Positions 17,851 through 26,265 of a DNA stretch of 53,744 bases are shown here, piece by piece. Each line of letters begins with the position of its first letter. The first letter of the stretch is position 1. Under the pieces are notes generated by a model. That model was given only the letters and a program-made list of their open reading frames with translations. It had not been told where the DNA came from and ran no database searches. A program made the position numbers and the translations under genes. This stretch comes from Spirochaetaceae bacterium (GTDB lineage: Bacteria > Spirochaetota > Spirochaetia > DSM-27196 > SKKC01): assembly GCA_007128315.1 (NCBI GenBank), contig SKXQ01000072.1:1-53744 (forward strand), written 5' to 3'.

Positions 17851-18636
17851 TTACGCCCGCAGGAGCCCGCTGTCTTTCACCGCTGTCCGGACGCGTTCGA
17901 GCTCTTGTTCCAGGTCCCGCACCGCGTCCTTTGCCTGAACGCAATCCCCGGCACGTGAGGCCTGTTCAATGCGCGTGGAGATACGGGCGAGGTTTCGGGC
18001 AGACACATTCAGGGCTGCTCCCTGCAGATTGTGCGCAAGATTGCGGGCTTTCTGAAAGTCTTCCCGATCACACGCGGCGGTAATACCGTGTACGCGCTCT
18101 GCGGCGCTGTCAAGGAACATGGTGACAGTCCGTTCGACCAGCGCGCGGTCGTGTCCTGTCCGCGCCAGAGCATCTTCAAGGTCAAAACTGGCGGAACCAT
18201 GTGCATCGTGGTCATCCGGTCTATCGTGCTGGTCTCCGGAGGCTGACGGACTGGAGCTCTCCAGATGTTCCCTGACCGTCGTCAGAAAATGGTCAAGCTG
18301 CAGCGGCTTGGTCATGTAGTCATTCATCCCGGCGTTTTCGCAGCTTTCCCGGTCTTCGGCAGTGGTATACGCGGTCATTGCTATGATAGGTACGTGGGAG
18401 TTCGGCTGTTCATCCGGAAACGATCGTATGCGACGGGTGGTCTCTATGCCGTCGAGACCCGGCATCTGCACATCCATGAGAACGAGTCGATATCGCTCCC
18501 GTCCGAGCCGTGAGATCGCTTCTTCGCCGCTGGAAACCACTTCACAGGTGTAGCCCGCCTTCTTGAGAATCTGCTGTGCCACGAGCTGATTTATCGCGTT
18601 GTCGTCGACGAGAAGTACGTCTGAGTGTATTTCCAT
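17851..18636 (-). CDS. Response-regulator receiver plus HPt phosphotransfer protein
   Basis: 261 aa cytosolic signalling protein. Residues 6-126 are a receiver domain: acidic pair D11-D12, phosphoacceptor D55 in LVLMDVQMPG, T88 (AMTAYT) and K110 (MTKPL), all present. A polar linker (127-150) leads to an HPt domain at about 151-250 with phosphorylatable H202 in ARNLAHNLQGAALN. There is no output or kinase domain, so it is a phosphorelay intermediate resembling the C-terminal end of hybrid kinases, here as a free protein. No histidine kinase is seen in this window. The stop is 16 nt from the convergent cNMP-binding gene. No clear Shine-Dalgarno precedes the ATG. Confidence 0.93.
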   Translation of the reverse strand: MEIHSDVLLVDDNAINQLVAQQILKKAGYTCEVVSSGEEAISRLGRERYRLVLMDVQMPGLDGIETTRRIRSFPDEQPNSHVPIIAMTAYTTAEDRESCENAGMNDYMTKPLQLDHFLTTVREHLESSSPSASGDQHDRPDDHDAHGSASFDLEDALARTGHDRALVERTVTMFLDSAAERVHGITAACDREDFQKARNLAHNLQGAALNVSARNLARISTRIEQASRAGDCVQAKDAVRDLEQELERVRTAVKDSGLLRA

Positions 18637-18776
18637 TCAGTTCTTACGCCTGTTCAGTATCAGAAATCAGAATACCAGGCTCGGAAATGTGTATGCATCT
18701 CACCGTCCGGTTGCTGTATTGCACGAACATACTCGTGAATCGGGGCTATCGTCGACATTAATCGTACATAAAGCCC

Positions 18777-18799
18777 GGCGACCGTTCGACGGTGACGCC
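18777..18799 (-). terminator. Hairpin downstream of thrH, weak terminator
   Basis: Read on the minus strand: GGCG, bulge, ACCGT, CGA loop, ACGGT, CGCC, followed by GGGCTTTATG. The stem is stable but the T-run is poor. It lies 25-47 nt past the thrH stop. Confidence 0.35.
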
Positions 18800-18823
18800 C
18801 GAATCTGTTTCAGCGCGCCCTTT

Positions 18824-19423
18824 TCACCTTCCGTGCAGACCGGCCCAGTCAAGCAGTTCGGAGTAGCTGATGAACGAGGGAATGTCGGGATGATCCGCGA
18901 TGATCCTGTCAGGCGCCCGGAACAGCGCACCACGGTCCGCTGCACGAATCATGGAGAGGTCGTTATAGCTGTCTCCGGCGGCGAAAACCTCGAGGTTCAT
19001 TGCCTTGAAGCCCTCGACCGCACGCCGTTTACCCTCGTTCTGCCGCATGGAGTAGCCAGTGACGATGTTGTCGTGAATTTCGAGTCTGTTACAGAGGATT
19101 ACCGGGTAGTTCAGCTGTCGTGCAATGGACACCGAAAACTGTTCGAAGGTGTCTGAGAGAATAATCACGGGGAGAGAGGCTCTGAGCGTATTCAGAAACG
19201 GAACAGCACCGTCGAGAGGGCTCAGACTGTTCAATACCGTGGTGATCTCGCCCATGCCGATACCCGCGGTTCGCAGCACGTTGAGTCTGTGCTTCATGAG
19301 TTCATCGTAGTCGGGGATATCGCGTGTTGTCGCTTTCAGGTCGTCATTATCGAAATGTCTCGCAACAGCAATCCATACCTCGGGATACAGGACACCTTCA
19401 AGATCAAGGCACATTACTCGCAT
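18824..19423 (-). CDS. thrH: ThrH-type phosphoserine phosphatase / phosphoserine:homoserine phosphotransferase
   Basis: HAD-superfamily enzyme; the characterised Pseudomonas ThrH dephosphorylates phosphoserine and can pass the phosphate to homoserine. 199 aa from ATG 19423. The nucleophile motif CLDLEGVL gives D7 and E9, the same positions as in Pseudomonas ThrH. ALKATTRDIPDYDELMKHRL-like sequence (KATTRDIPDYDELMKHRL), PVIILSDTFEQF (motif II) and AAGDSYNDLSM (motif III/IV) all match. An in-frame GTG 18 nt upstream would add six residues and shift this numbering. No Shine-Dalgarno is seen; TACTAT lies 6 nt before the ATG. Confidence 0.9.
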   Translation of the reverse strand: MRVMCLDLEGVLYPEVWIAVARHFDNDDLKATTRDIPDYDELMKHRLNVLRTAGIGMGEITTVLNSLSPLDGAVPFLNTLRASLPVIILSDTFEQFSVSIARQLNYPVILCNRLEIHDNIVTGYSMRQNEGKRRAVEGFKAMNLEVFAAGDSYNDLSMIRAADRGALFRAPDRIIADHPDIPSFISYSELLDWAGLHGR

Positions 19424-19744
19424 GCGGCGATAGTAGCACACGCGACACGCTTCGGGTAATCCGCATTCACCGGAAGGAACAGACTGATTGGTGTACGAAA
19501 CATTAATAAGCGTAATTTGACAATACCAAAATAAATAGGTAGTATTACTTCAGTTAACACAATACACCTGTGCACCACTCATGCGGATTCGCGCGTCGGT
19601 CGTATCACGGCTGGAGCGATCTGCTGGTCTTGAGCGGTATCTGATGTTGTTCAGCTTCAGTGACAAGGCGTAGCGCGCTCGGGCTGGTCGTGTCTGCTTC
19701 TCTCGTATAGAGCCGGATACTGCACGTCTCGGAAAGGAAAAAAT
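19424..19744 (+). other. Intergenic region with the ProU promoter and a long leader
   Basis: 321 bp between divergent thrH and proV. It is AT-rich around 19500-19560, where a sigma-70-type promoter lies, then becomes GC-rich. The predicted leader from about 19552 to the ATG is roughly 190 nt, long enough to hold a regulatory structure, but I saw no known riboswitch consensus and no strong hairpin. AAAGGA precedes the proV ATG. Confidence 0.6.
19517..19545 (+). promoter_or_regulatory. Promoter of the glycine betaine/proline ABC operon
   Basis: Perfect -35 TTGACA (19517-19522), 17-nt spacer, -10 TAGTAT (19540-19545, 4 of 6), in an A/T-rich block. It is the only strong hexamer pair seen in this gap. 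Confidence 0.68.
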
Positions 19745-21058
19745 ATGTCTGATAACAATTCGGAGAAGGCGAACGTAAAGATCAGCCTTCGAAACGTATA
19801 TAAGGTATTCGGAAAGAACGCCGCACGCGGGGTCGAGCTTTCAAAGAAGGGCCTCAGCAAGGACGAAATCCTTGAAAAAACCAAACTGGCCGTCGGTGTG
19901 TCGAACGTCTCGTTCGACGTGTACGAGGGCGAAACGCTCGTTGTCATGGGGCTCTCGGGGTCCGGAAAGAGTACACTGATCAGATGCGTGAATCGGATCA
20001 TGGAGCCGACCGCGGGTGAAATTCTCATTGACGACGTCGACATCACAAAACTCAACGACGACGAACTGCGCGAAGTACGACGCAAGAAGTTTTCGATGGT
20101 TTTCCAGAGCTTTGCGCTTTTCCCTCACCGGAGGGTCATCGAAAACGTTGAGTACGGACTCGAAATTCAGGGTGTAGATAAAGACGTCCGGCGGGAGAAA
20201 GCCGAAACGGCGCTGAAACTCGTTGGTCTCGACGGATGGGGTGACTATTTCCCGGAAAACCTCTCGGGCGGAATGAAACAGCGGGTGGGTCTCGCGCGCG
20301 CTCTGAGCGTCGATCCCGACATTCTGCTCATGGACGAGGCCTTCAGTGCGCTTGACCCGCTGATTCGTTCAGATATGCAGGACGAGCTGATCGCTTTGAA
20401 CGACAGAGTCCGTAAGACCATCCTGTTTATCACACACGATCTTGATGAAGCGCTGAAGATGGGCGACCGCATTGTCCTCATGAAAGACGGATACGTAGTA
20501 CAGATCGGGACGCCCGAAGAGATACTTACGAATCCGGCGGACGAGTATGTTCAGCGCTTCGTCGCAAACGTCGATATCACGAAGGTTCTTACCGCGCAGG
20601 ATGTCATGAAGATCCACTCTCCTGTCGCGTTCGTAAAGGACGGGCCGCGAGTAGCGCTCCGGAAGATGAAAGAGCATGGCCTGAGCGGCATGTTTGTCGT
20701 GAAAAGCAGCGGAGAGCTTGTAGGGCATCTGACCGCAGACAAGGCAGCGCAGGCTGCCAAGGACGAAAAGAAGTGGCTTGACCAGGTGACCGACCGTGAT
20801 TCGGTTCTCTCGGTTCCGCTGGATCAGCCGGTGCGCACGCTCTTCCCCATGGTGGAAAGCGGGAACCCGATCGCCGTTGTAGATGAGGATCATCACTTCA
20901 AGGGCGTTATCGTGCGCGGCTCGATTCTGGCAGCCCTCGCGGAATCTCATTCGGATTCCGCGCCCATCGAGGAGCCGTCGGAACTTGCGAGCAAGGTTCT
21001 GACGCCGGGGACAAGCGATGAGCCCGCTTCCTCCGAAGCAGACAAGGAGAATAACTGA
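19745..21058 (+). CDS. proV: Glycine betaine/proline ABC transporter ATP-binding protein with CBS pair
   Basis: 437 aa ATPase of the ProU/OpuA osmoprotectant importer, on the cytoplasmic face. Walker A GLSGSGKST at 69-77, Q-loop FQSFALFPHR, signature LSGGM at 173-177, Walker B LLMDE with D197-E198, then SALDP and H-loop ITHDLDEA. The N-terminal extension GKNAARGVELSKKGLSKDEI is typical of ProV/OpuAA. A CBS-domain pair spans about 275-400; in OpuA this senses ionic strength or cyclic-di-AMP. An acidic Ser/Glu-rich tail follows. The permease starts 1 nt after the stop. Confidence 0.95.
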   Translation: MSDNNSEKANVKISLRNVYKVFGKNAARGVELSKKGLSKDEILEKTKLAVGVSNVSFDVYEGETLVVMGLSGSGKSTLIRCVNRIMEPTAGEILIDDVDITKLNDDELREVRRKKFSMVFQSFALFPHRRVIENVEYGLEIQGVDKDVRREKAETALKLVGLDGWGDYFPENLSGGMKQRVGLARALSVDPDILLMDEAFSALDPLIRSDMQDELIALNDRVRKTILFITHDLDEALKMGDRIVLMKDGYVVQIGTPEEILTNPADEYVQRFVANVDITKVLTAQDVMKIHSPVAFVKDGPRVALRKMKEHGLSGMFVVKSSGELVGHLTADKAAQAAKDEKKWLDQVTDRDSVLSVPLDQPVRTLFPMVESGNPIAVVDEDHHFKGVIVRGSILAALAESHSDSAPIEEPSELASKVLTPGTSDEPASSEADKENN

Positions 21059-21059
21059 T

Positions 21060-21923
21060 ATGGGAACACGTGAACTAATGGGGGATATAATACCCCGGGT
21101 ACCTCTCTCCGAATGGATTGAATCAATACTGGATGTGCTTACGACACTCCTTGCCACCGCGACCCGCGCGGTATCGACGGTCTTCCGCAACGGTATACGC
21201 GGGATCACCGGTTTCCTCGATACGCTTCCGCCCATTGTTCTGATACTCGTCCTCGTCGGTATAGCCTGGGCTATCGCGGGCAGACGTATCGCGATCGGTT
21301 CGTTCCTGGGGTTTCTGTTTATATGGAACATCGGTCTCTGGGGTGCAATGGTGTCCACACTCGTGCTGGTCTTCTTTGCCACCATATTGGCCGTAGCGTT
21401 GGGCCTTCCGCTTGGTATCGTCGCCGGACTCAGTGATCGCTTTTTCCTCATTGTAAAACCGATTCTTGACTTCATGCAGACGATGCCTGCCTTTGTGTAT
21501 CTGATACCCGCCATCCCCTTCTTCGGGCTGGGGGCCACGTCAGCTATCATGTCCACGGTAATTTTTTCAATTCCCCCGACGATACGACTGACTGCGCTCG
21601 GGATACGACAGATAGACAAAGAGCTCGTTGAAGCGGCCGATTCATTCGGGTCCACCACGTATCAGAAGCTCGTTAAACTGCAGCTTCCATTGTCGCTTCC
21701 GACGGTCATGGCCGGTATCAACCAGACCATCATGCTTGCCCTGTCAATGGTCGTTATTGCGTCCATGATCGGTGCGGGTGGTCTTGGTGGCGAAGTATGG
21801 CGGGCAATACAGCGCCTTCGCCCTGGTGACGGTTTTTCTGCCGGCCTTGCGGTCGTCATTCTCGCGATGATTCTGGACCGGGTCACACAGAAAATCGCGG
21901 CACAGGACAGGAAAGCGAGCTGA
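21060..21923 (+). CDS. proW: Glycine betaine/proline ABC transporter permease
   Basis: 287 aa inner-membrane subunit. Start ATG 21060 is chosen for the AAGGAGA a few nt upstream within the end of proV; an earlier in-frame start at 21018 overlaps proV by 41 nt. Visible: an N-terminal amphipathic region, about seven helices, the ProW-type LGLPLGIVAGLSDRF segment, and the coupling EAA loop ELVEAADSFGSTTYQKLVKLQLPLSLPTVMAGINQT. The C-terminus has MIGAGGLGGEVWRAIQRL. Operates with ProV and the binding protein. Confidence 0.95.
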   Translation: MGTRELMGDIIPRVPLSEWIESILDVLTTLLATATRAVSTVFRNGIRGITGFLDTLPPIVLILVLVGIAWAIAGRRIAIGSFLGFLFIWNIGLWGAMVSTLVLVFFATILAVALGLPLGIVAGLSDRFFLIVKPILDFMQTMPAFVYLIPAIPFFGLGATSAIMSTVIFSIPPTIRLTALGIRQIDKELVEAADSFGSTTYQKLVKLQLPLSLPTVMAGINQTIMLALSMVVIASMIGAGGLGGEVWRAIQRLRPGDGFSAGLAVVILAMILDRVTQKIAAQDRKAS

Positions 21924-21988
21924 TATTACTGGATCCGACTTGCCATTTATCTTTTCCGATAGGATATTTGGACGTGAAACTGTAGAGG

Positions 21989-22025
21989 ATCCCGATACCT
22001 GCTGCGTTGCAGTCTGTTTCGGGAT
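21989..22025 (+). promoter_or_regulatory. Intercistronic stem-loop between permease and binding protein
   Basis: Outer stem ATCCCGA (21989-21995) pairs with TCGGGAT (22019-22025), with an inner CTGC/GCAG pair. No T-run follows, so it is not a terminator. It may stabilise the 3' binding-protein mRNA, as such structures do in other binding-protein operons. Confidence 0.5.
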
Positions 22026-22058
22026 ATAACCACACAAAGCCATATTTAGGAGGCTTTT

Positions 22059-22973
22059 ATGAAAAATACGACAAAAATGATGCGAGGCATCATGCTTGTT
22101 GGTCTTATTCTGGTGTTTACGACCGGAATGGCCTTCGCCGGCGGCGCCGGTGAAGCAGCAGCGGACGATCTCGGTGTCGTCCGAATCGGGTATGTTGAAT
22201 GGGACCGCGAACCCGCTCACACCTTCCTGATCGGTGAAGTAATGGAACGGATCGGCTTTCAGGTCGAAGTTCTTTCGCTCGCAAATCCCGCCATGTGGGA
22301 AGCAATCGCCGTTGGAGACATCGACGCGCACGTTTCGGCATGGCTGCCGGCAACCCACGCGGCGTTCTGGGAAGAACACAGTGAGGTTCTCGAAGACCTC
22401 GGACCGCACTTCACCGGTGCCGGACTTGGTCTGGTCGTACCGACCTACCTCGAGGACATCAACAGCATCGAGGATCTTGCCGCGAATGCTGACATGTTTG
22501 ACAATACGATTACCGGCATCGACCCGGGTGCTGGTATGATGTCACAGACAGAAGGCGCCATCGACGATGACGTTGCCGGTCTTGGTGTATTCACCCTGAC
22601 GGAAGGCAGTGACGCAAGCATGATGGGTGCTCTCGCAGACGCGATTTCCCGTGAAGAACCCATTGTGGTAACCGGATGGGATCCCCACATCAAGTTTGCA
22701 CGCTTCGATCTCAAGATTCTCGAGGACGCGAACAATATCTTCGGCGACGAGGAGACAATCAACACGATCGTTCGCCAGGGACTCGCAGAAGAGAACGAAA
22801 TGGCATACCGTTTCTTTGCTGAAACCGACTGGTTTGCTGTTCACGAGCCAATCGACGAGATCATGGTTCTTTCGGCTGACGGAACACGCCCCGAAGCAGC
22901 AGCTGCTCAGGTAGTAGACGAGTACTTCGACATGATTAACGCAGCGCTTCCGAGTGGAATGCAGATGCAGTAA
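22059..22973 (+). CDS. proX: Glycine betaine/proline ABC transporter substrate-binding protein
   Basis: 304 aa periplasmic receptor of the same importer (OpuAC fold). Signal peptide GIMLVGLILVFTTGMAFAGG, with no lipobox Cys, so it is released by signal peptidase I. Trp residues in characteristic positions (W48 in GYVEWDRE, W80 in NPAMWEA, W95 in VSAWLPATH, W104) are likely candidates for the aromatic cage that binds the quaternary amine. GWDPHIKFARFDLKILED matches the C-terminal ligand-contact region. AGGAGG precedes the ATG. A strong terminator follows. Confidence 0.95.
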   Translation: MKNTTKMMRGIMLVGLILVFTTGMAFAGGAGEAAADDLGVVRIGYVEWDREPAHTFLIGEVMERIGFQVEVLSLANPAMWEAIAVGDIDAHVSAWLPATHAAFWEEHSEVLEDLGPHFTGAGLGLVVPTYLEDINSIEDLAANADMFDNTITGIDPGAGMMSQTEGAIDDDVAGLGVFTLTEGSDASMMGALADAISREEPIVVTGWDPHIKFARFDLKILEDANNIFGDEETINTIVRQGLAEENEMAYRFFAETDWFAVHEPIDEIMVLSADGTRPEAAAAQVVDEYFDMINAALPSGMQMQ

Positions 22974-23008
22974 GGATTGTTACACGACAGCATAGCTGCC
23001 GTTAACAG

Positions 23009-23042
23009 AAAAGCCGCCTCGTTAAGAGGCGGCTTTTTTTTT
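23009..23042 (+). terminator. Strong rho-independent terminator of the ProU operon, possibly bidirectional
   Basis: AAAAGCCGCCTC, loop GTTAA, GAGGCGGC, then nine T. The A-run on the left arm makes it also work on the minus strand for the convergent purine permease. Confidence 0.93.
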
Positions 23043-23078
23043 GCCCGACGGATCATTGTGACTTGCCAGTCGCGCCTG

Positions 23079-24398
23079 TCAGGCTCCGTAGACGAGCGCT
23101 GCGATTGCGAATGCGTCGACAACCCAGAGCATCGGCGTGATTTCTTTTCCCTTTCCGACGAGAACCTTGATTACGGTATACGACAGAAATCCCCAGACGA
23201 TACCCTGGGTGATGTTGTAGGTAAGGGGTATCAGGATCAGGGCGAGAAACGCAGGGATGCTCTCTTCGAAGTTACTCCAGTCTATACTCAGAACCGGCTT
23301 GATCATGAACACACCTACCAGGACCACGACTGGTGCCACGGCTACTTGCGGTACAAACTGAATCAGCGGGCTGAGAAACAGGAAAGGAAGGAAGAGCAGT
23401 CCGGCGACGACTGCCGTGAGGCCGCTTCGGCCACCTTCCTCGACACCTGCCGCGCTCTCAATGTACGTCGTGCCGCTTGATGTGCCGAACAGACCGCTCA
23501 GTGTGGTCGAAATAGCGTCAACAAACAGTGCTTTCCCGACGTTGCGAGGCTGTCCGGTTTCTTCGTCCGTGAATCCTCCGACTTCCGAAACACCAACAAA
23601 GGTCGAAATGCTGTCAAACATGTCCGTGAACAACAGCGTGAAGATCGGCAGGATCATGCTGACCGAAAGCGCTCCAACAAGGTCGAGCTGAAAGAAGACC
23701 GCCATGCTCGGAAGCGCGAATGCCCGGTCGGGAAGTCTCACGAAACCGTCGGCACCGGTGCTTTCGAGAATGAGACTGACACCGATCGCAATGACGCTGG
23801 TCGCCACGATTCCGATTATGAGCGCGCCGGGTATCTTCTTGATGACCATCCAGCTCGTCGCGAAGAGCCCGACCGAGAAGATGATAACCTCCGGACTCAA
23901 GCCGCCGAACTGAACCAGCGTCGCCGGACTTGCGGTAATAAACCCGGCCCACTGAAAGCCGATGAAGGCGAGGAACAGTCCTATACCCGAAGCGACCGCG
24001 TAGCGAAGGCTCCGTGGGATGGCCGCTACGATAAGCTCGCGAACTTTGAACACCGAGAGGAGGAGAAAGACGATACCGGAGATGAATACTGCCCCGAGTG
24101 CTGTCTCCCACGTCATTCCTTCTATCCCGAGTACGATGTTATAGGTAAAGAATGCGTTGATGCCCATTCCCGGTGCAAGCGCGAACGGCAGATTAGCCGT
24201 AAGCCCCATAAGGATGGAGCTGAGTGCGCTGACCATAATGGTTGCAAACACAACGCCCTCTACAGGCATTCCGGACGCGCTCAGTATCGCCGGGTTGACA
24301 ACGATAATGTACGCCATGGTGAGAAAGGTGGCAAAACCCGCGCGAACTTCCGTCTTAACGTCCGTCCCGAGTTCAGAAAGTGCGAAAAACTGCTTCAT
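23079..24398 (-). CDS. Xanthine/uracil/hypoxanthine-type permease (AzgA/PbuG, NCS2 group)
   Basis: 439 aa, about 12-14 helices. AzgA-like hallmarks: GFATFLTMAYIIVVNPAILS near the N-terminus, LPFALAPGMGINAFFTYNIV (TM3) and LFTDMFDSISTFVGV (the conserved TM8 block), and GLFGTSSGTTYIESAAGVEEGGRSGL (TM10 region). It probably imports hypoxanthine, guanine or adenine with protons. Start ATG 24398 has GGGAG 8 nt upstream; an in-frame start at 24413 would lie on that ribosome-binding site. The purine-riboswitch core is not seen in the 172-nt upstream gap. Confidence 0.93.
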   Translation of the reverse strand: MKQFFALSELGTDVKTEVRAGFATFLTMAYIIVVNPAILSASGMPVEGVVFATIMVSALSSILMGLTANLPFALAPGMGINAFFTYNIVLGIEGMTWETALGAVFISGIVFLLLSVFKVRELIVAAIPRSLRYAVASGIGLFLAFIGFQWAGFITASPATLVQFGGLSPEVIIFSVGLFATSWMVIKKIPGALIIGIVATSVIAIGVSLILESTGADGFVRLPDRAFALPSMAVFFQLDLVGALSVSMILPIFTLLFTDMFDSISTFVGVSEVGGFTDEETGQPRNVGKALFVDAISTTLSGLFGTSSGTTYIESAAGVEEGGRSGLTAVVAGLLFLPFLFLSPLIQFVPQVAVAPVVVLVGVFMIKPVLSIDWSNFEESIPAFLALILIPLTYNITQGIVWGFLSYTVIKVLVGKGKEITPMLWVVDAFAIAALVYGA

Positions 24399-24427
24399 AT
24401 CTGCGTCTCCCAAGAAAGGTTTGTATT

Positions 24428-24456
24428 TTTATAAACGAGTCTATCCCGGCCTGCAA
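24428..24456 (-). promoter_or_regulatory. Candidate promoter of the purine permease
   Basis: Minus strand -35 TTGCAG (24456-24451, 3 of 6), 17 nt, -10 TATAAA (24433-24428, 5 of 6). Leader about 20 nt including the GGGAG site. Confidence 0.45.
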
Positions 24457-24490
24457 GGAGAAGACCGGTACTTGCCTCGATTTTCTACCG

Positions 24491-24517
24491 TGAAAGTATA
24501 CGCTCAACTTACTTTCA
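24491..24517. promoter_or_regulatory. Inverted repeat in the divergent permease/cyclase gap
   Basis: TGAAAGTA (24491-24498) and TACTTTCA (24510-24517) are exact inverted copies 11 nt apart. It lies upstream of the permease promoter and about 55 nt before the cyclase start, so it could be an operator for either or both. Confidence 0.45.
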
Positions 24518-24570
24518 ATTATCCTGATCCTGGGTTACTCTGAGTGGGGCCTGTAAAAGGATAGCTGTGT

Positions 24571-26265
24571 ATGCAAGAAATTCTCGAAAGACTTGCCGGA
24601 CGCAAAATTAACGGGGTACGCGTTGTCCCCTTAATGACAAAGATCATTTTCATCTTTGCCGTGTTTCTGCTCGTTTCAAACTTCTTTTCTAACTACATCA
24701 ATCTCGTGCTTAATCGCGGGGAGCAGACGCGGTTGCTGAACCAGATCATGGTAAAAGATCTGAACGACCTGCATCTGTTCACAAGCAGGCAGGCGGAGTT
24801 ACTGTTGTTCACAGGCGACGAAGACCTCGCACGGGCAAACATGGAAGCGAGCGCTGCTACGCGGTTCGAGTTCGACGGGAGTCTCGCGCTTGCCGTTCGA
24901 CCCGATGGTGATATTCTGTTTTTTGCCGGTCCCGCCAACGGGCTCAGTTCATTTGATTCTGACGCCCTGGATCAGATGAACGACCGTCGCACTACGGGTG
25001 TTCTCGACGGAAGTTTTCCCTTCCAGATGGAAGGTGCATCACACCTCGGGGTGTATCGCTGGCACAGCGAATGGGACGCATACTTCGTGAGGGCTGAGCA
25101 GGAGTCTGAGTTTCTCGCCAGCTCGCGACGCATTTTCCTGCAGATTTCGGGTCTGATCGTTCTCATTTCCCTCGTGTGTCTCGTTGTCGGGGTCATCATC
25201 ATCCGTTACATCCTGCGCTTTGTCCCGATAATTACGCGTGCAATCATGGCCATGCAGGACTCGCAGGAGCTCAACCAGCTCGACATGTCCGGTGCTCCGA
25301 ATGACGACGTGACGTATCTCGGACTTGCGTTTAACAGTCTCGCCGGTACCATTGACAACCTCATGAACATCTTCAAGAAGTTTGTCGCACGCGATGTCGC
25401 CTCAAAGGCTTATGAGGAGCGCGAGATCCGTCTCGAGGGCGTGCAGCGGGAACTGACGGTTCTCTTCACGGATATTCGCAGCTTCACGTACATGACCGAG
25501 ACGCTCGGAACCGACATCATCAAGCTCCTTAATCTTCACTACGATCAGTCCATACGTCATATCCACAGCCACAACGGTGACATTGGCTCCATCATCGGGG
25601 ACGCGCTTCTGGCGGTGTTCGGTACCATGAAAGGAGACGATAACAAGTCCTACCAGGCGATCCGTTCAGCCTACCTGCTGCACGACGTTGCGTCATCGCT
25701 GCGCAGCAAAATGAGCGAGAAGCGTGAGGAGATTATCCGCAAGCGAGGATCGCTCACCGACGCCGAACAGCGCGTGTACGAGGCCGTACTCATCGAGATC
25801 GGCGTCGGCATCGACGGTGGGGTGGTCTTCTACGGAAATATCGGTAGTGAAGAGCGAATGGTGAACACGGTAATCGGTGATAACGTGAACTCCTCTGCAC
25901 GACTCGAAGGGCTCACACGCTTCTACAACGTACCGGTTATTGTGAGCGAGTACGTGAAAAACGAGGTGGAGCGCGATTTCGCAGATTACGTGTTCGTAGA
26001 ACTCGATACCGTCCAGGTGAAGGGTAAGACTCAGGGTAAGCAGGTTTACTGGCCCATAGAGCGGAGACGAATCGACGAAGCCTTTGAACAGGATATAGAG
26101 GCATACAGCGAAGGACTTCAACTGTATTACGAAGGAAAGTGGGCAGATTCGACACGCGCCTTCAAGCGTTGCGGGCTGAAGGTCGCCGAGGTCTTTACGC
26201 GTCGAATGAACGGTCAGCGGGCCCCAAGGAACTGGAATGGCGTATGGACAATGATGGAAAAGTAA
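24571..26265 (+). CDS. Membrane-bound class III adenylate/guanylate cyclase
   Basis: 564 aa inner-membrane protein. TM1 (about 22-40), extracytoplasmic sensor (about 45-185), TM2 (about 188-212), HAMP-like linker (213-268) and a cyclase domain (about 290-500). Both metal Asp residues are present: D301 in LFTDIRSFT and D344 in IIGDALLAVFG. The transition-state Asn and Arg appear in VIGDNVNSSARLEG (N440, R444). It contains a long Lys/Glu-rich insert at about 378-400 between the two core halves. The C-terminus (510-545) looks like one TPR-like helix pair. ATP versus GTP preference is not decided by what I can read. The next gene overlaps its 3' end by 22 nt. Confidence 0.93.
   Translation: MQEILERLAGRKINGVRVVPLMTKIIFIFAVFLLVSNFFSNYINLVLNRGEQTRLLNQIMVKDLNDLHLFTSRQAELLLFTGDEDLARANMEASAATRFEFDGSLALAVRPDGDILFFAGPANGLSSFDSDALDQMNDRRTTGVLDGSFPFQMEGASHLGVYRWHSEWDAYFVRAEQESEFLASSRRIFLQISGLIVLISLVCLVVGVIIIRYILRFVPIITRAIMAMQDSQELNQLDMSGAPNDDVTYLGLAFNSLAGTIDNLMNIFKKFVARDVASKAYEEREIRLEGVQRELTVLFTDIRSFTYMTETLGTDIIKLLNLHYDQSIRHIHSHNGDIGSIIGDALLAVFGTMKGDDNKSYQAIRSAYLLHDVASSLRSKMSEKREEIIRKRGSLTDAEQRVYEAVLIEIGVGIDGGVVFYGNIGSEERMVNTVIGDNVNSSARLEGLTRFYNVPVIVSEYVKNEVERDFADYVFVELDTVQVKGKTQGKQVYWPIERRRIDEAFEQDIEAYSEGLQLYYEGKWADSTRAFKRCGLKVAEVFTRRMNGQRAPRNWNGVWTMMEK

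Noticed and set aside
18777-18820. tRNA-like T-arm (GTTCGA) downstream of thrH
   Set aside because: Only one hairpin; no acceptor, D or anticodon stem can be built around it.
19462-19470. Third copy of CGCATTCAC (upstream of thrH) as a regulon with the htpG palindrome
   Set aside because: It is a single half-site with no inverted partner; one chance 9-mer match in 54 kb is not remarkable.
20369-21658. 429-codon minus-strand frame opposite proV-proW
   Set aside because: ProV and ProW motifs are unambiguous on the plus strand.
24399-24570. Purine riboswitch for the AzgA-like permease
   Set aside because: The conserved paired-loop core of purine riboswitches is not seen on the minus strand, and the predicted leader is only about 20 nt.
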